This document shows positions 41,256-49,943 of a DNA stretch of 64,000 nucleotides, piece after piece. The stretch covers positions 1 through 64,000 of the forward strand of contig NZ_JAMGBA010000004.1 of NCBI RefSeq assembly GCF_023516455.1. The letters run 5' to 3'. Source of the stretch: Sphingomonas caseinilytica. Lineage in GTDB: Bacteria > Pseudomonadota > Alphaproteobacteria > Sphingomonadales > Sphingomonadaceae. A program made the translations under genes and the position numbers. The notes under the pieces are model-generated. The model was given only the letters and a program-made list of their open reading frames with translations. It had not been told where the DNA came from and ran no database searches. Within the stretch, counting starts at the first letter, position 1, and each line of letters starts with the position of its first letter.

Positions 41256-43511
41256 ATGTCGACCGTCGTTCTTGAACCGAGCCCCGCCGAAGAGAAGAAG
41301 CAGGCCGGCTTCAAGCCCGGATTGTGGACCAAGGAAATCAACGTCCGCAACTTCATCCAGCTCAATTACGAGCCCTATTATGGCGACGAAGCTTTTCTTG
41401 CCGGGCCGACCGACCGGACCACGGGCATCTGGAAGAAACTGACCGACCTGTTCGTCGAGGAGCGCAAGAAGGGCGTGCTCGACGTCTCCCAGATCCCCAG
41501 TACGATCATCGCCCACGACGCCGGCTATATCGACAAGGCTAATGAGGTCATCGTCGGCCTTCAGACCGAAGCCCCGCTGAAGCGCGCGATCATGCCCAAC
41601 GGCGGGCTGAAAATGGTGCTGACCTCGCTTGAGACGTACGGTTACAAGCCCGACCCGGTGATGGTCGAAACCTTCACCAAGTATCGCAAGACGCACAATG
41701 ACGGCGTGTTCGACGCCTATACGTCGGACGTTCGCAAGTGCCGCAGTTCGCACGTTCTGACCGGCCTGCCCGACGCCTACGGCCGTGGCCGCATCATCGG
41801 CGATTATCGCCGTGTCGCCCTTTATGGCGTGGATCGCCTGGCTGAAGTGAAGAAGCAAGAAAAGGCTTCGCTCGACAACAAATGGTCATCGGACGAAATC
41901 ATCCGCGACCGCGAAGAGCTTAGCGAGCAGATCCGCGCGCTCGGCGAATTGAAGGAAATGGCCGCCAAATATGGCTTCGACATTTCCGGACCTGCCACCT
42001 CCGCCAGGGAAGCCGTGCAGTGGCTCTATTTCGGCTACCTCGCCAGCGTGAAGGAGCAGAATGGCGCGGCCATGTCGCTCGGCCGCGTTTCGACCTTCCT
42101 CGACGTCTTCATCGAAAAGGACCTCGAAGAAGGGAAAATCACCGAGAGCGAGGCGCAGGAAATCATCGACGATTTCGTAATCAAGCTGCGCATCGTCCGC
42201 TTCCTCCGTACGCCCGAATATGACGATCTATTCTCGGGCGACCCGACCTGGGTGACGGAATCGATCGCCGGCATGGGCGACGACGGGCGGCCGCTGGTCA
42301 CCAAGACCAGCTTCCGCTTCCTCCAGACCCTCTACAATCTGGGTCCGGCGCCGGAACCGAACCTCACCATCTGGTATTCCCCGCAGCTTCCCGAAGGCTT
42401 CCGCCGCTTCTCATCGAAGGTCGCGATCGACACCAGTTCGATCCAGTTCGAAAGCGATGAGATCATGCGCATGGCCTGGGGCGACGACGGCGCGATCGCC
42501 TGCTGCGTCTCGCCCATGGCGATGGGCAAGCAGATGCAGTTCTTCGGTGCCCGAGCCAACCTCGCCAAGGCGCTGCTGTACGGCATCAACGGCGGCCGCG
42601 ACGAGGTGTCGGGCAAGCAAGTCGCACCGGCGTTCGAACCGGTCCAGGGCGACTATCTGGACTTCGACGATGTCGTCGACCGCCTCGACAAGGTGATGGA
42701 CTGGCTGGCGGCCACTTACGTCACCGCCATGAACTGCATCCACTATATGCATGACAAATATGCCTATGAGCGGATTGAAATGGCGCTTCACGATTATGCG
42801 CCGCTTCGCACCATGGCATTCGGCATCGCCGGCATGTCGGTGGTCGCGGACAGCTTGTCAGCGATCAAATATGCCAAGGTGAAGGTGAAACGGGACGATA
42901 CCGGCCTCGTCACCGGCTATGAGACCGAGGGCGAATTCCCGCTGTTCGGAAACAACGACAACCGCGTCGACGGAATGGCCGCCTGGTTGGTCACCACCTT
43001 CATGGGCAAGTTGCGCAAATTCCCGACTTACCGGAATGCACTCCATACCCAGTCGGTGCTGACCATCACGTCGAACGTCGTCTACGGCAAGGCGACTGGC
43101 GACACGCCGGACGGTCGCAAGAAGGGCGAGCCCTTCGCGCCGGGTGCCAATCCGATGCACGGCCGCGACAGTCATGGCGTCCATGCGTCGGCAGCTTCGG
43201 TCGCGAAGATCCCCTACCGCGACGCGCAGGATGGCATTTCGCTGACGACGACGCTGATCCCCAGCGGCCTAGGGCGGACCAAGGATGACCAGATCACCAA
43301 TCTGACGTCGATCCTGGACGGCTTCTTCGGCTCGACCGGTTATCACATGAACATCAATGTGCTGAACCGAGAGACATTGCTCGATGCGATGGATCATCCG
43401 GAGAAATATCCGAGCCTGACGATCCGCGTGTCGGGCTATGCGGTCAATTTCGTGCGCCTGACCCGCGAGCAGCAGATGGATGTGATCAACCGCACATTCC
43501 ACGGAGGATAA
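41256..43511 (+). CDS. pflB: Pyruvate formate-lyase (formate C-acetyltransferase)
   Basis: 751 aa. GGGAG precedes the ATG. The catalytic cysteine pair is C416-C417 in [20 protein letters not shown], nearly as in E. coli PflB. The glycyl-radical residue is G727 in [17 protein letters not shown], near the C-terminus at the normal distance. The enzyme splits pyruvate plus CoA to formate and acetyl-CoA without reducing NAD, and is destroyed by oxygen once activated. Followed one base later by its activase. The residues of true PFL, not of another glycyl-radical lyase, are present. Confidence 0.96.
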   Translation: MSTVVLEPSPAEEKKQAGFKPGLWTKEINVRNFIQLNYEPYYGDEAFLAGPTDRTTGIWKKLTDLFVEERKKGVLDVSQIPSTIIAHDAGYIDKANEVIVGLQTEAPLKRAIMPNGGLKMVLTSLETYGYKPDPVMVETFTKYRKTHNDGVFDAYTSDVRKCRSSHVLTGLPDAYGRGRIIGDYRRVALYGVDRLAEVKKQEKASLDNKWSSDEIIRDREELSEQIRALGELKEMAAKYGFDISGPATSAREAVQWLYFGYLASVKEQNGAAMSLGRVSTFLDVFIEKDLEEGKITESEAQEIIDDFVIKLRIVRFLRTPEYDDLFSGDPTWVTESIAGMGDDGRPLVTKTSFRFLQTLYNLGPAPEPNLTIWYSPQLPEGFRRFSSKVAIDTSSIQFESDEIMRMAWGDDGAIACCVSPMAMGKQMQFFGARANLAKALLYGINGGRDEVSGKQVAPAFEPVQGDYLDFDDVVDRLDKVMDWLAATYVTAMNCIHYMHDKYAYERIEMALHDYAPLRTMAFGIAGMSVVADSLSAIKYAKVKVKRDDTGLVTGYETEGEFPLFGNNDNRVDGMAAWLVTTFMGKLRKFPTYRNALHTQSVLTITSNVVYGKATGDTPDGRKKGEPFAPGANPMHGRDSHGVHASAASVAKIPYRDAQDGISLTTTLIPSGLGRTKDDQITNLTSILDGFFGSTGYHMNINVLNRETLLDAMDHPEKYPSLTIRVSGYAVNFVRLTREQQMDVINRTFHGG

Positions 43512-43512
43512 A

Positions 43513-44358
43513 ATGGCCACCGCCTCGGCCGAGAAGGTCAACCTGGAGGCAAAAAGCCCGTACGAAATGCGGGTCCATCTTGGCGACGACGTGCCGGAGG
43601 TGGATGTCCGCAGTGCGCTCAAGACCGGCGATATGGGCTTCCTTCACAGCTACACGACGGGTTCGGCCGTTGACGGCCCGGGCATCCGGGTCGTCGCCTG
43701 GACGACGGCCTGCATGTTCCGCTGCCAATATTGCCACAACCCGGACACATGGACGCTCAGCAACGGCATTCCTGTGACACTTGAACGGGCGATCGACGGC
43801 GTTCGCAAATATGCGCACGGCCTAAAGCTGATGCATGGCGGCTTCACCCTGTCTGGCGGCGAGCCGCTGATGCAGGACCGGTTCGCGGTGCGGCTACTCG
43901 CGGCGGTCAAGGCGATGGGTGTCCACACGGCGATGGAAACCAATGGCTTCTTCGGCGACAAGCTGTCCGACGAGGAGCTCAAGAACATCGACCTTGTCAT
44001 CCTCGACATGAAGGCGTTCACCGCCGAACAGCATGAGCGCGTGACGGGCATCAAGGACAATGCCGAAGTCTTCCACTTTGCGCGCCGCCTCGCGGAGCTG
44101 AAGCGCCCGATGTGGCTTCGCTACGTGCTCGTCCCGGGCCTCACGGACGTCGACGAGGAAATGGAGCAGATGGCGAAATTCGCAGCCTCGCTCGGCGTCA
44201 TAGAACGCGTGGAGATCCTGCCGTTCCACCAGCTCGGCGAATATAAGTGGGAGCGGCTGAAGCTCGACTACAAGCTGTTGGACACCAAGCCGCCGTCAGG
44301 CGAACGGGTCGCCAACGCGATCGGCATCTTCCAGGCCGCAGGGTTGAACGCCTGCTAA
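43513..44358 (+). CDS. pflA: Pyruvate formate-lyase activating enzyme (radical SAM)
   Basis: 281 aa; GGAGG seven bases before the ATG lies inside the pflB 3' end. Radical-SAM cluster motif C-x3-C-x2-C in TACMFRCQYCHNPDTW. GGFTLSGGEPLMQ is the SAM-binding GGE segment, and VLVPGLTDVDEEME is typical of PflA. It installs the glycyl radical on PflB. The N-terminus is about 35 residues longer than E. coli PflA. Convergent with the S9 peptidase, 17 bp apart. Confidence 0.95.
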   Translation: MATASAEKVNLEAKSPYEMRVHLGDDVPEVDVRSALKTGDMGFLHSYTTGSAVDGPGIRVVAWTTACMFRCQYCHNPDTWTLSNGIPVTLERAIDGVRKYAHGLKLMHGGFTLSGGEPLMQDRFAVRLLAAVKAMGVHTAMETNGFFGDKLSDEELKNIDLVILDMKAFTAEQHERVTGIKDNAEVFHFARRLAELKRPMWLRYVLVPGLTDVDEEMEQMAKFAASLGVIERVEILPFHQLGEYKWERLKLDYKLLDTKPPSGERVANAIGIFQAAGLNAC

Positions 44359-44375
44359 TTATCGCAAGCTGACCG

Positions 44376-46463
44376 CTACTTCCCGATCTCCTTGGTGAGG
44401 AACGCCCACAGCAGCGCCGATCGCATTGCATCTTCGCTGCGGTCCGCGCCGACCGAGTGGCCGCCTTCCAGATACTCGTGATAATAGGTGGTGCTTCCGC
44501 CCGCGCTGAGCTTTGCCGCCATCTTCCGCGCATGGCCGGGGTGCACCCGGTCATCCTTGGTCGACAGGTAGAAGAAGGTCGCCGGATAGCGGACCCCGGG
44601 CCGGACATTCTGGTAGGGCGAATATTGGGACATGAACGCCCAGTCCGCCGGCTTGTCCGGGTCGCCATATTCGTCGATCCAGGATGCGCCGGCGAGCATG
44701 TGCGAATAGCGCTTCATGTCGTGCAGTGGCGAACCTGAAATGACCGCGGAATATAGGTCGGGATGCTGGGTCAGCGCTGCGCCAACCAGCACGCCCCCGT
44801 TGGAGCGGCCCGAAATGGCGACACCGTCCTTGCGTGCCACGCCGGTCGCGATCAGGTCGCGCGAAACCGCTTCCAGATCGTCGAAGCTGTTCTGCCTTTT
44901 CTCGCGCAGCGCATCGCGCCACCAGCCGGGACCATATTCGCCGCCGCCCCGGATGTTGGCGAGGACGAACGCCCCGCCGTCCTCAGCCCAGAACAGGCCG
45001 AGCGGTCCGGAGCGATACGGTTGAGCGGTCAAATAGGTCGGCGTCTGCGCTGCACGGAACCCGCCATAGGCATGGACCAGGACGCCGGTCGGCTTGGTGA
45101 CGCCCTTCTTGCGGACGAGGAAGTAAGGCACGCGCGTCCCGTCCTTCGACGTCGCGAAACGCTGGTCGACCGTGAACTTCGATGCATCGAACTGCGCTGG
45201 CAAAGATTGTACTGTCGCAACCTTTCCAGCCGCATCAATCGACATCAACGTAGTCGGGTTCAGCATGCCCTCGACCGTCGCGAAGGCGATGTCCTGCTTG
45301 TCCGCGGTCCCCGCAATGTGAACGGTGCTGTTGGCCGGAAGCGGCATCGCCTTGCTCGACCAGCTTCCGTCTGACTGGCGCCGAAGCGCGAACAGCTTGC
45401 CCGACACATCGTCCAGCGCCTTGATCCACAGGACATTGTCGCTGGCCGAGACTTCCTCGATCGCCTGGCTCTTTGTCGGCGCCATCACCAGCTTTGGCGC
45501 AGGCTTCTGGCCCGCCAGCATCTGCTGGAGGTCATAGGCCACGACCGAACCCGGCTGGAACGCGCCCAGCGGCTCGACCAGTGTTGCGATCGCCTGTCCT
45601 GAAATCACCCCGTTGAAGTTCGCCGTCTCCGGGATCGGCAAGTCGACCCAGCGTCCGTCGGGCGCCCGCATCGCTCGACGGGACTCATAGAAGCCGACGT
45701 TGCGGCTGAAACCGACGCGGCGGACATCGCCGTCCATGACCGCGACCGGACTGATGCCGATATCGTCCACGGTGACTTCCGCGATCTTTGTCGCCGCGCT
45801 CCACGGCGTACCGCGCTTCCATTCCTTGACGATGCGCGCGTAGCCGGACTTGGTCACCGTCCCCTCGCCTTCGGCCATCGCGACCATCAGCGTATTGCGG
45901 TCGACCCAGGTCACGCTGTTCTTGCTTTCCGGAACGACGAAGCCGCCCTCGACGAACTTGCCGGTCGTCAGGTCGAATTCGCGCACCACGTCGGCGTCGC
46001 TTCCGCCCGGGCTAAGCGAGACGAGGCAGCGCTGATATTCGGGCGGAAGGCAGTCCGCGCCGTGCCACACCCAGCTCTTCCCCTCGGCCTTGCCCAACGC
46101 ATCGACGTCGATCAGCGTCCGCCACTGGGGCTTGCCCGCCAGATAATCCGCCAGCGGCGAGACGCGCCACAAGCCCCGCTTGTGATTGGCGTCGACCCAA
46201 TGGTTCGCGACCAGGTCGCCCATCACCGCGCTCGGCGCCGCGATCTGATTGGGATCGTTGAGGATCGCCAGTGCGCGCTGACGACGTTCCTCGAAGCCCG
46301 GCATCTTGGTCAGGTCCGCCTCGGTCGCGGCGTTCCACGCCTTCACTTGTTCCAGCGCCTTGGCGCCCTCAATCTCTTCCAGCCAAAGATATGGATCGTC
46401 GTTCTGGGCCACGGCAGAAGAAGCGACGGCCGCACTCAACGCGGCGAACAGGATTTTACGCAA
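44376..46463 (-). CDS. Prolyl oligopeptidase family serine peptidase (S9A), exported
   Basis: 695 aa from a TTG at 46463. AGGGG is seven bases upstream, which favours it over the TTG at 46478, which has no site. Signal peptide MRKILFAALSAAVASSAVA. N-terminal seven-bladed propeller region (YLWLEEIEGAKAL start typical of S9A). The C-terminal hydrolase has GRSNGGVLVGAAL (nucleophile Ser), TKDDRVHPGHA (Asp) and LEGGHSVGAD (His). It cleaves short proline-containing peptides, here in the periplasm. The leader can fold over the ribosome-binding site (46473-46489). Confidence 0.92.
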   Translation of the reverse strand: MRKILFAALSAAVASSAVAQNDDPYLWLEEIEGAKALEQVKAWNAATEADLTKMPGFEERRQRALAILNDPNQIAAPSAVMGDLVANHWVDANHKRGLWRVSPLADYLAGKPQWRTLIDVDALGKAEGKSWVWHGADCLPPEYQRCLVSLSPGGSDADVVREFDLTTGKFVEGGFVVPESKNSVTWVDRNTLMVAMAEGEGTVTKSGYARIVKEWKRGTPWSAATKIAEVTVDDIGISPVAVMDGDVRRVGFSRNVGFYESRRAMRAPDGRWVDLPIPETANFNGVISGQAIATLVEPLGAFQPGSVVAYDLQQMLAGQKPAPKLVMAPTKSQAIEEVSASDNVLWIKALDDVSGKLFALRRQSDGSWSSKAMPLPANSTVHIAGTADKQDIAFATVEGMLNPTTLMSIDAAGKVATVQSLPAQFDASKFTVDQRFATSKDGTRVPYFLVRKKGVTKPTGVLVHAYGGFRAAQTPTYLTAQPYRSGPLGLFWAEDGGAFVLANIRGGGEYGPGWWRDALREKRQNSFDDLEAVSRDLIATGVARKDGVAISGRSNGGVLVGAALTQHPDLYSAVISGSPLHDMKRYSHMLAGASWIDEYGDPDKPADWAFMSQYSPYQNVRPGVRYPATFFYLSTKDDRVHPGHARKMAAKLSAGGSTTYYHEYLEGGHSVGADRSEDAMRSALLWAFLTKEIGK

Positions 46464-46472
46464 AGGAAGACC

Positions 46473-46489
46473 CCTCAAAGAATTTGAGG
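46473..46489. promoter_or_regulatory. Perfect inverted repeat covering the S9 peptidase ribosome-binding site
   Basis: CCTCAAA-GAA-TTTGAGG is a perfect 7-bp-arm palindrome. In the minus-strand mRNA its 3' arm is TTTGAGG, which includes the start of the GAGGGG Shine-Dalgarno, so the hairpin could mask it. A protein-binding operator is the alternative. Confidence 0.45.
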
Positions 46490-46728
46490 CGGACCGTGGC
46501 CGCGCGGTGAATTTCGGTCAACGCACCTTTCGACGAGCGGCCAAGCTGCGACCGTGGAAAACAGGTCGCCCCGGTGGCACGGCTGCTTACCACGCAATTT
46601 CACACGATTATCCCAACCATCGCGCGCCACTGCCGCATGGCCGGCGCGGGGTCGTCCGCGTGACCAAGGGAGTGATCATGTTTCTTCACATCAGCCAGGA
46701 CCGTTGTTCACGCCCGCTCGAGGCAAGC

Positions 46729-47628
46729 ATGAGCCGCATCCGGGTCGCCATCATCTTCCTCGCATTGGTGATCGCCAGCATCGGCAGCGCCGACGCATTC
46801 GCGGCCCCGGTTGATCAGGCAAGTTGGGTTTCCCTGAAGAAGGAAGTCCGGCTGCCGAACGGGCTCAAGCTCAACTATGTCGAGCTTGGCAATCCGAAGG
46901 GGGAGCCCCTGCTCCTGTTGCACGGCTACACGGACAGCAGCCGCAGCTGGTCTCTGACCGCGCCCTATCTCGCCGCGTACCGCCTGTTGATCCCGGACCA
47001 GCGCGGCCACGGCGGATCCGATGCGCCGGAGTGCTGCTACAGCACATCCCAGTTCGCCGATGATGCCCGGCTATTCCTGGATGCCCTTGGGGTCCGGCGT
47101 GCCGCGGTTGCCGGCCATTCCCTGGGCTCGATGGTTGCGATCAGCCTAGCTGCGGACCATCCGGACCGCGTTTCCAGGCTCATCCTCATCGGCTCGACCG
47201 CCCTCGAGCCCGTCAAGCGCGGCGATTGGCTCTACAGCAGCGCAACGGCCCTCAAGGCGCCCCTGGATAAATCATCCCCGTTCCTGCGCGAATGGCATCC
47301 GTCGAACCAGCCGACGTCGGTCGATCCTCAGTTCGCCAATGCGATCGAGCAGGAATATCTGACGATTCCGCTCCACGTCTGGCACGGCGTCATGCGCGAA
47401 CTTGCCCATGTCCCGGTCGGCCGCCACGCCGAAGACATCAAAATTCCCGTGCTGCTGATATCAGGGGGCAAGGACCCGCTGTTCCCGGCCGAGCATCACG
47501 CATCGCTGCGAAAGGCCTTCCCCCATGCCGAGGAGCGGGTTTTCGGGGAGCTTGGCCACAACCCCAATTGGGAGCGCCCGGAGGAGGTCGGTCCGTTGAT
47601 GGAGCGCTTCCTCAGCTCGACACGCTGA
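46729..47628 (+). CDS. Exported alpha/beta hydrolase
   Basis: 299 aa from the ATG at 46729 (GAGG five bases upstream), giving a clean signal peptide MSRIRVAIIFLALVIASIG. An ATG at 46678, preceded by GGGAG, would add 17 residues and cannot be excluded. Alpha/beta-hydrolase fold: LLLLHGYTDSSRSW (oxyanion), DQRGHGGSD, nucleophile elbow VAGHSLGSMVAI, acid in ISGGKDPLFP, and the His in FGELGHNPNWERPEEV. Probably an esterase or lipase-like hydrolase in the periplasm; substrate unknown. Convergent with the RidA gene. Confidence 0.87.
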   Translation: MSRIRVAIIFLALVIASIGSADAFAAPVDQASWVSLKKEVRLPNGLKLNYVELGNPKGEPLLLLHGYTDSSRSWSLTAPYLAAYRLLIPDQRGHGGSDAPECCYSTSQFADDARLFLDALGVRRAAVAGHSLGSMVAISLAADHPDRVSRLILIGSTALEPVKRGDWLYSSATALKAPLDKSSPFLREWHPSNQPTSVDPQFANAIEQEYLTIPLHVWHGVMRELAHVPVGRHAEDIKIPVLLISGGKDPLFPAEHHASLRKAFPHAEERVFGELGHNPNWERPEEVGPLMERFLSSTR

Positions 47629-47631
47629 CGC

Positions 47632-48114
47632 CTAGGGCTTGTGCTTCCGCACCGCGATCGCGTCGATCTCGACCAGCTGGCCCTCGTCCACCAGCCCCGC
47701 GACCTGCACCGTCGCGCGGGCCGGGCGGCCCGGCTGCTGGGCGGTTCCGAAGACCTGGCCATAGGCTTGCTTCATGCCTTCGAAATCCATTTTCCCGCCA
47801 TTCGCCGGATCGGCGACGAGGAAGACGCGGAGCATCGTCACGTCGCCATAACCATAGCCCTGCCCCTTCAGAATATCGCCAAGGATCTTCAGGATATTCT
47901 GCGTCTGCGTCCTCGTGTCGCCGCGCACGGTCGGCGCGCTGGGGTCAAGCGCGGGCGGCGTGATGCCGCTGATATAGAGCGTGTCGGTCGTGCCCTTGGT
48001 CTCGACCGCATCGGCAACGGCCGCCGTGGCGGGCCCGATACGTGTGAGCTGGGCTTCGGCGCCAGTCGAAAACGCCAGTCCCGCGACAGCGCCGATTACA
48101 CATAGCTTTAGCAT
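47632..48114 (-). CDS. RidA/YjgF-family protein with signal peptide
   Basis: 160 aa; GGAGG five bases before the ATG at 48114. Begins with a cleavable signal peptide MLKLCVIGAVAGLAFSTGAEA. The RidA core follows: DTLYISGITPP, TQTQNILKILGDILKGQGYGYGD in two parts, LRVFLVADPANGGKM and the C-terminal RPARATVQVAGL, in which the conserved Arg binds carboxylates. Cytosolic RidA destroys reactive enamines from serine/threonine dehydratases. This copy should be periplasmic, as are some related extended family members of unknown function. Confidence 0.88.
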   Translation of the reverse strand: MLKLCVIGAVAGLAFSTGAEAQLTRIGPATAAVADAVETKGTTDTLYISGITPPALDPSAPTVRGDTRTQTQNILKILGDILKGQGYGYGDVTMLRVFLVADPANGGKMDFEGMKQAYGQVFGTAQQPGRPARATVQVAGLVDEGQLVEIDAIAVRKHKP

Positions 48115-48241
48115 GACCGCCTCCTTGAAAGGGCGGCCACCCGTTTAGACCCGGGCCCCGCATCTAAAATCGGGGCAACTCCGGATATTGAAGCGAAGCT
48201 TTCCGCAAGAACCGGGCGGTAAGAGCCGGTCCGTCAGGCGC

Positions 48242-48658
48242 TCAGTTCACCTCGGTGCCGCCGGCCAGCATGAGCTTGGGTTCCGCCTCAACCTGTCGCG
48301 GGGCGAACTTGCCGTTCACCTGCGCGCCCTCCTCGATGGTGAGCGATTGATAGGCGACATCGCCCTCGATCCGCGCTGTCTTCAGGATGACGAGCGTATT
48401 TGCGGTGATCGAACCTTTGATCGTTCCGGCGATACGGGCGCTTTCTGCGACGACGGTGCCGGTGACCTCGCTGGACACTCCCTGGACCAGGGCGGCGCAT
48501 GTGATGTCGCCGTCGATCCGCCCATCAAGGTGAAGATCCTTCGTAGCCGTCAGATCGCCCTTGATGGCGATGTCGGGACCAAGCACGGAAAAGGTTGAAT
48601 CCGACATGGCTGCGTTACCCGACGGCCGGTCGGTTGAGTCTGGCTTCTTGGAGAACAT
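48242..48658 (-). CDS. Bactofilin (polymer-forming cytoskeletal protein)
   Basis: 138 aa. Central right-handed beta-helix repeats: FSVLGPDIAIKGDLTATKDL, HLDGRIDGDI, GTVVAESARIAGTIKGSI and ARIEGDVAYQSLTIEEGA, with short disordered ends rich in Pro/Ser and Glu. Bactofilins polymerise without nucleotides and position cell-wall enzymes. The gene overlaps the upstream M23 peptidase by 44 bp, the standard bactofilin-M23 partnership. Confidence 0.92.
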   Translation of the reverse strand: MFSKKPDSTDRPSGNAAMSDSTFSVLGPDIAIKGDLTATKDLHLDGRIDGDITCAALVQGVSSEVTGTVVAESARIAGTIKGSITANTLVILKTARIEGDVAYQSLTIEEGAQVNGKFAPRQVEAEPKLMLAGGTEVN

Positions 48659-49775
48659 TAGGGGCTACCTCAAGAAATGGGCGCGGATTGACGGGTTGGC
48701 CGTTCAGGCGAACCTCGAAATGAAGGTGCGGACCGGTGGATCGGCCAGTGTTTCCGACCGCACCGATCACCTGCCCAGCCGTGACGACCTGACCGGGGCG
48801 CGCGCGAAATGCGGACATGTGGGCGTAGCGGGTGTGCAGGCCGTTGCCATGGTCGATGTCGATGGAATTGCCATACCCCGGACGCCGGCCGACGAAAGCG
48901 ACCTTGCCGTTGGCGGCAGAGAAGATCGGGGCTCCCATCGGACCCTTGAAATCGAGCCCCGCATGGAAGGCCGCCTGACCGGCGAACGGATCGGACCGAT
49001 AGCCAAAACCTGATGTGATATGGTTGGCGGCGGCGGGGATGACCTGCGGAATTCCTTCGAGCCCGCGCTGAAGCGCATCCATCCGCGCAAGGCTAAGACC
49101 GAGGCGGCGGAAGCGCGGATCAATCGCGCCGGCATTTGAAGTCAGCGCGATGAACGGGCCGCCCATGGCGCTCCGGTCGTCCAGCGAGGCCAGCATTCGC
49201 TGGGGATTGAGCCCCAGCTTGCGCATTGCAGCTTCGGCGGCGGCCGAGCGCCGGTCGGCGAACCGAGTCAGCCGTTCGGCGAATGCGAGCTGCCGCGCCT
49301 CGACCTGGGCGAGAGCGGCCGCTTCCGGCACCGTCATGCTGACCTTGTCGACGGTCTTGGAGGATTCCTGGCTGCTATCGGAAACGGTCTCGCCCGCCTT
49401 GGCATCGGCCGGCAGGTCTCCGACATAGGATTTGACCATCTTCTCGATGAACAGTTGTCGCCGGTCGAGGTCGACGGCGACGGCATCGACATTCTTGCGA
49501 TAGGCGGCGATGCGGTTCTCCGCGCTTACGACCTTGGCTTCGCGGTTCAGCAACGATTTCGCATTGTAGCTGTCGAGCACTGAACCGATCGCCACGGAGG
49601 CCATGGTCGCCACCCAGGCAAGCAAAAGGCCGGCGGCAACTGCGGCGACGGACATCTGCAGGCGCGAGGAGATGCGCAGATAGCGGACATGCCCTTCCGA
49701 GCGCATGATGAACTCACGCTCAGGGAAATAGCGTCGGATGCGCGCGATGGCCGCGCCAGCGACTGCCTTTTGCAC
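48615..49775 (-). CDS. M23-family peptidoglycan endopeptidase, membrane-anchored
   Basis: 386 aa from a GTG at 49775 with GGGGGGAG upstream. A short cytoplasmic stretch and one membrane helix (MSVAAVAAGLLLAWVATMAS) are followed by a coiled coil (about 75-215) and a LytM/M23 domain. Zinc ligands are visible in FHAGLDFKG (H-x3-D) and GPHLHFEV (H-x-H). It cuts peptide crosslinks in the wall and is likely localised by the downstream bactofilin. All catalytic residues are present, so it is an active enzyme and not a degenerate EnvC-type activator. Confidence 0.93.
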   Translation of the reverse strand: MQKAVAGAAIARIRRYFPEREFIMRSEGHVRYLRISSRLQMSVAAVAAGLLLAWVATMASVAIGSVLDSYNAKSLLNREAKVVSAENRIAAYRKNVDAVAVDLDRRQLFIEKMVKSYVGDLPADAKAGETVSDSSQESSKTVDKVSMTVPEAAALAQVEARQLAFAERLTRFADRRSAAAEAAMRKLGLNPQRMLASLDDRSAMGGPFIALTSNAGAIDPRFRRLGLSLARMDALQRGLEGIPQVIPAAANHITSGFGYRSDPFAGQAAFHAGLDFKGPMGAPIFSAANGKVAFVGRRPGYGNSIDIDHGNGLHTRYAHMSAFRARPGQVVTAGQVIGAVGNTGRSTGPHLHFEVRLNGQPVNPRPFLEVAPNVLQEARLNRPAVG

Positions 49776-49943
49776 GAGTCTCCCCCCTCTGCCCCGCAGC
49801 TTGGTTAGGCCGCTGATCGCCAGTTGCGATTCACACGGGGCGGACTCGGGATGAATCGATTGACTCGTGCGACGAAACGATTGCCGAAATGCGCAATTCG
49901 CAACCCAGATTAAGTTGCCAACCCGGGGATGAAAATCGAATCC

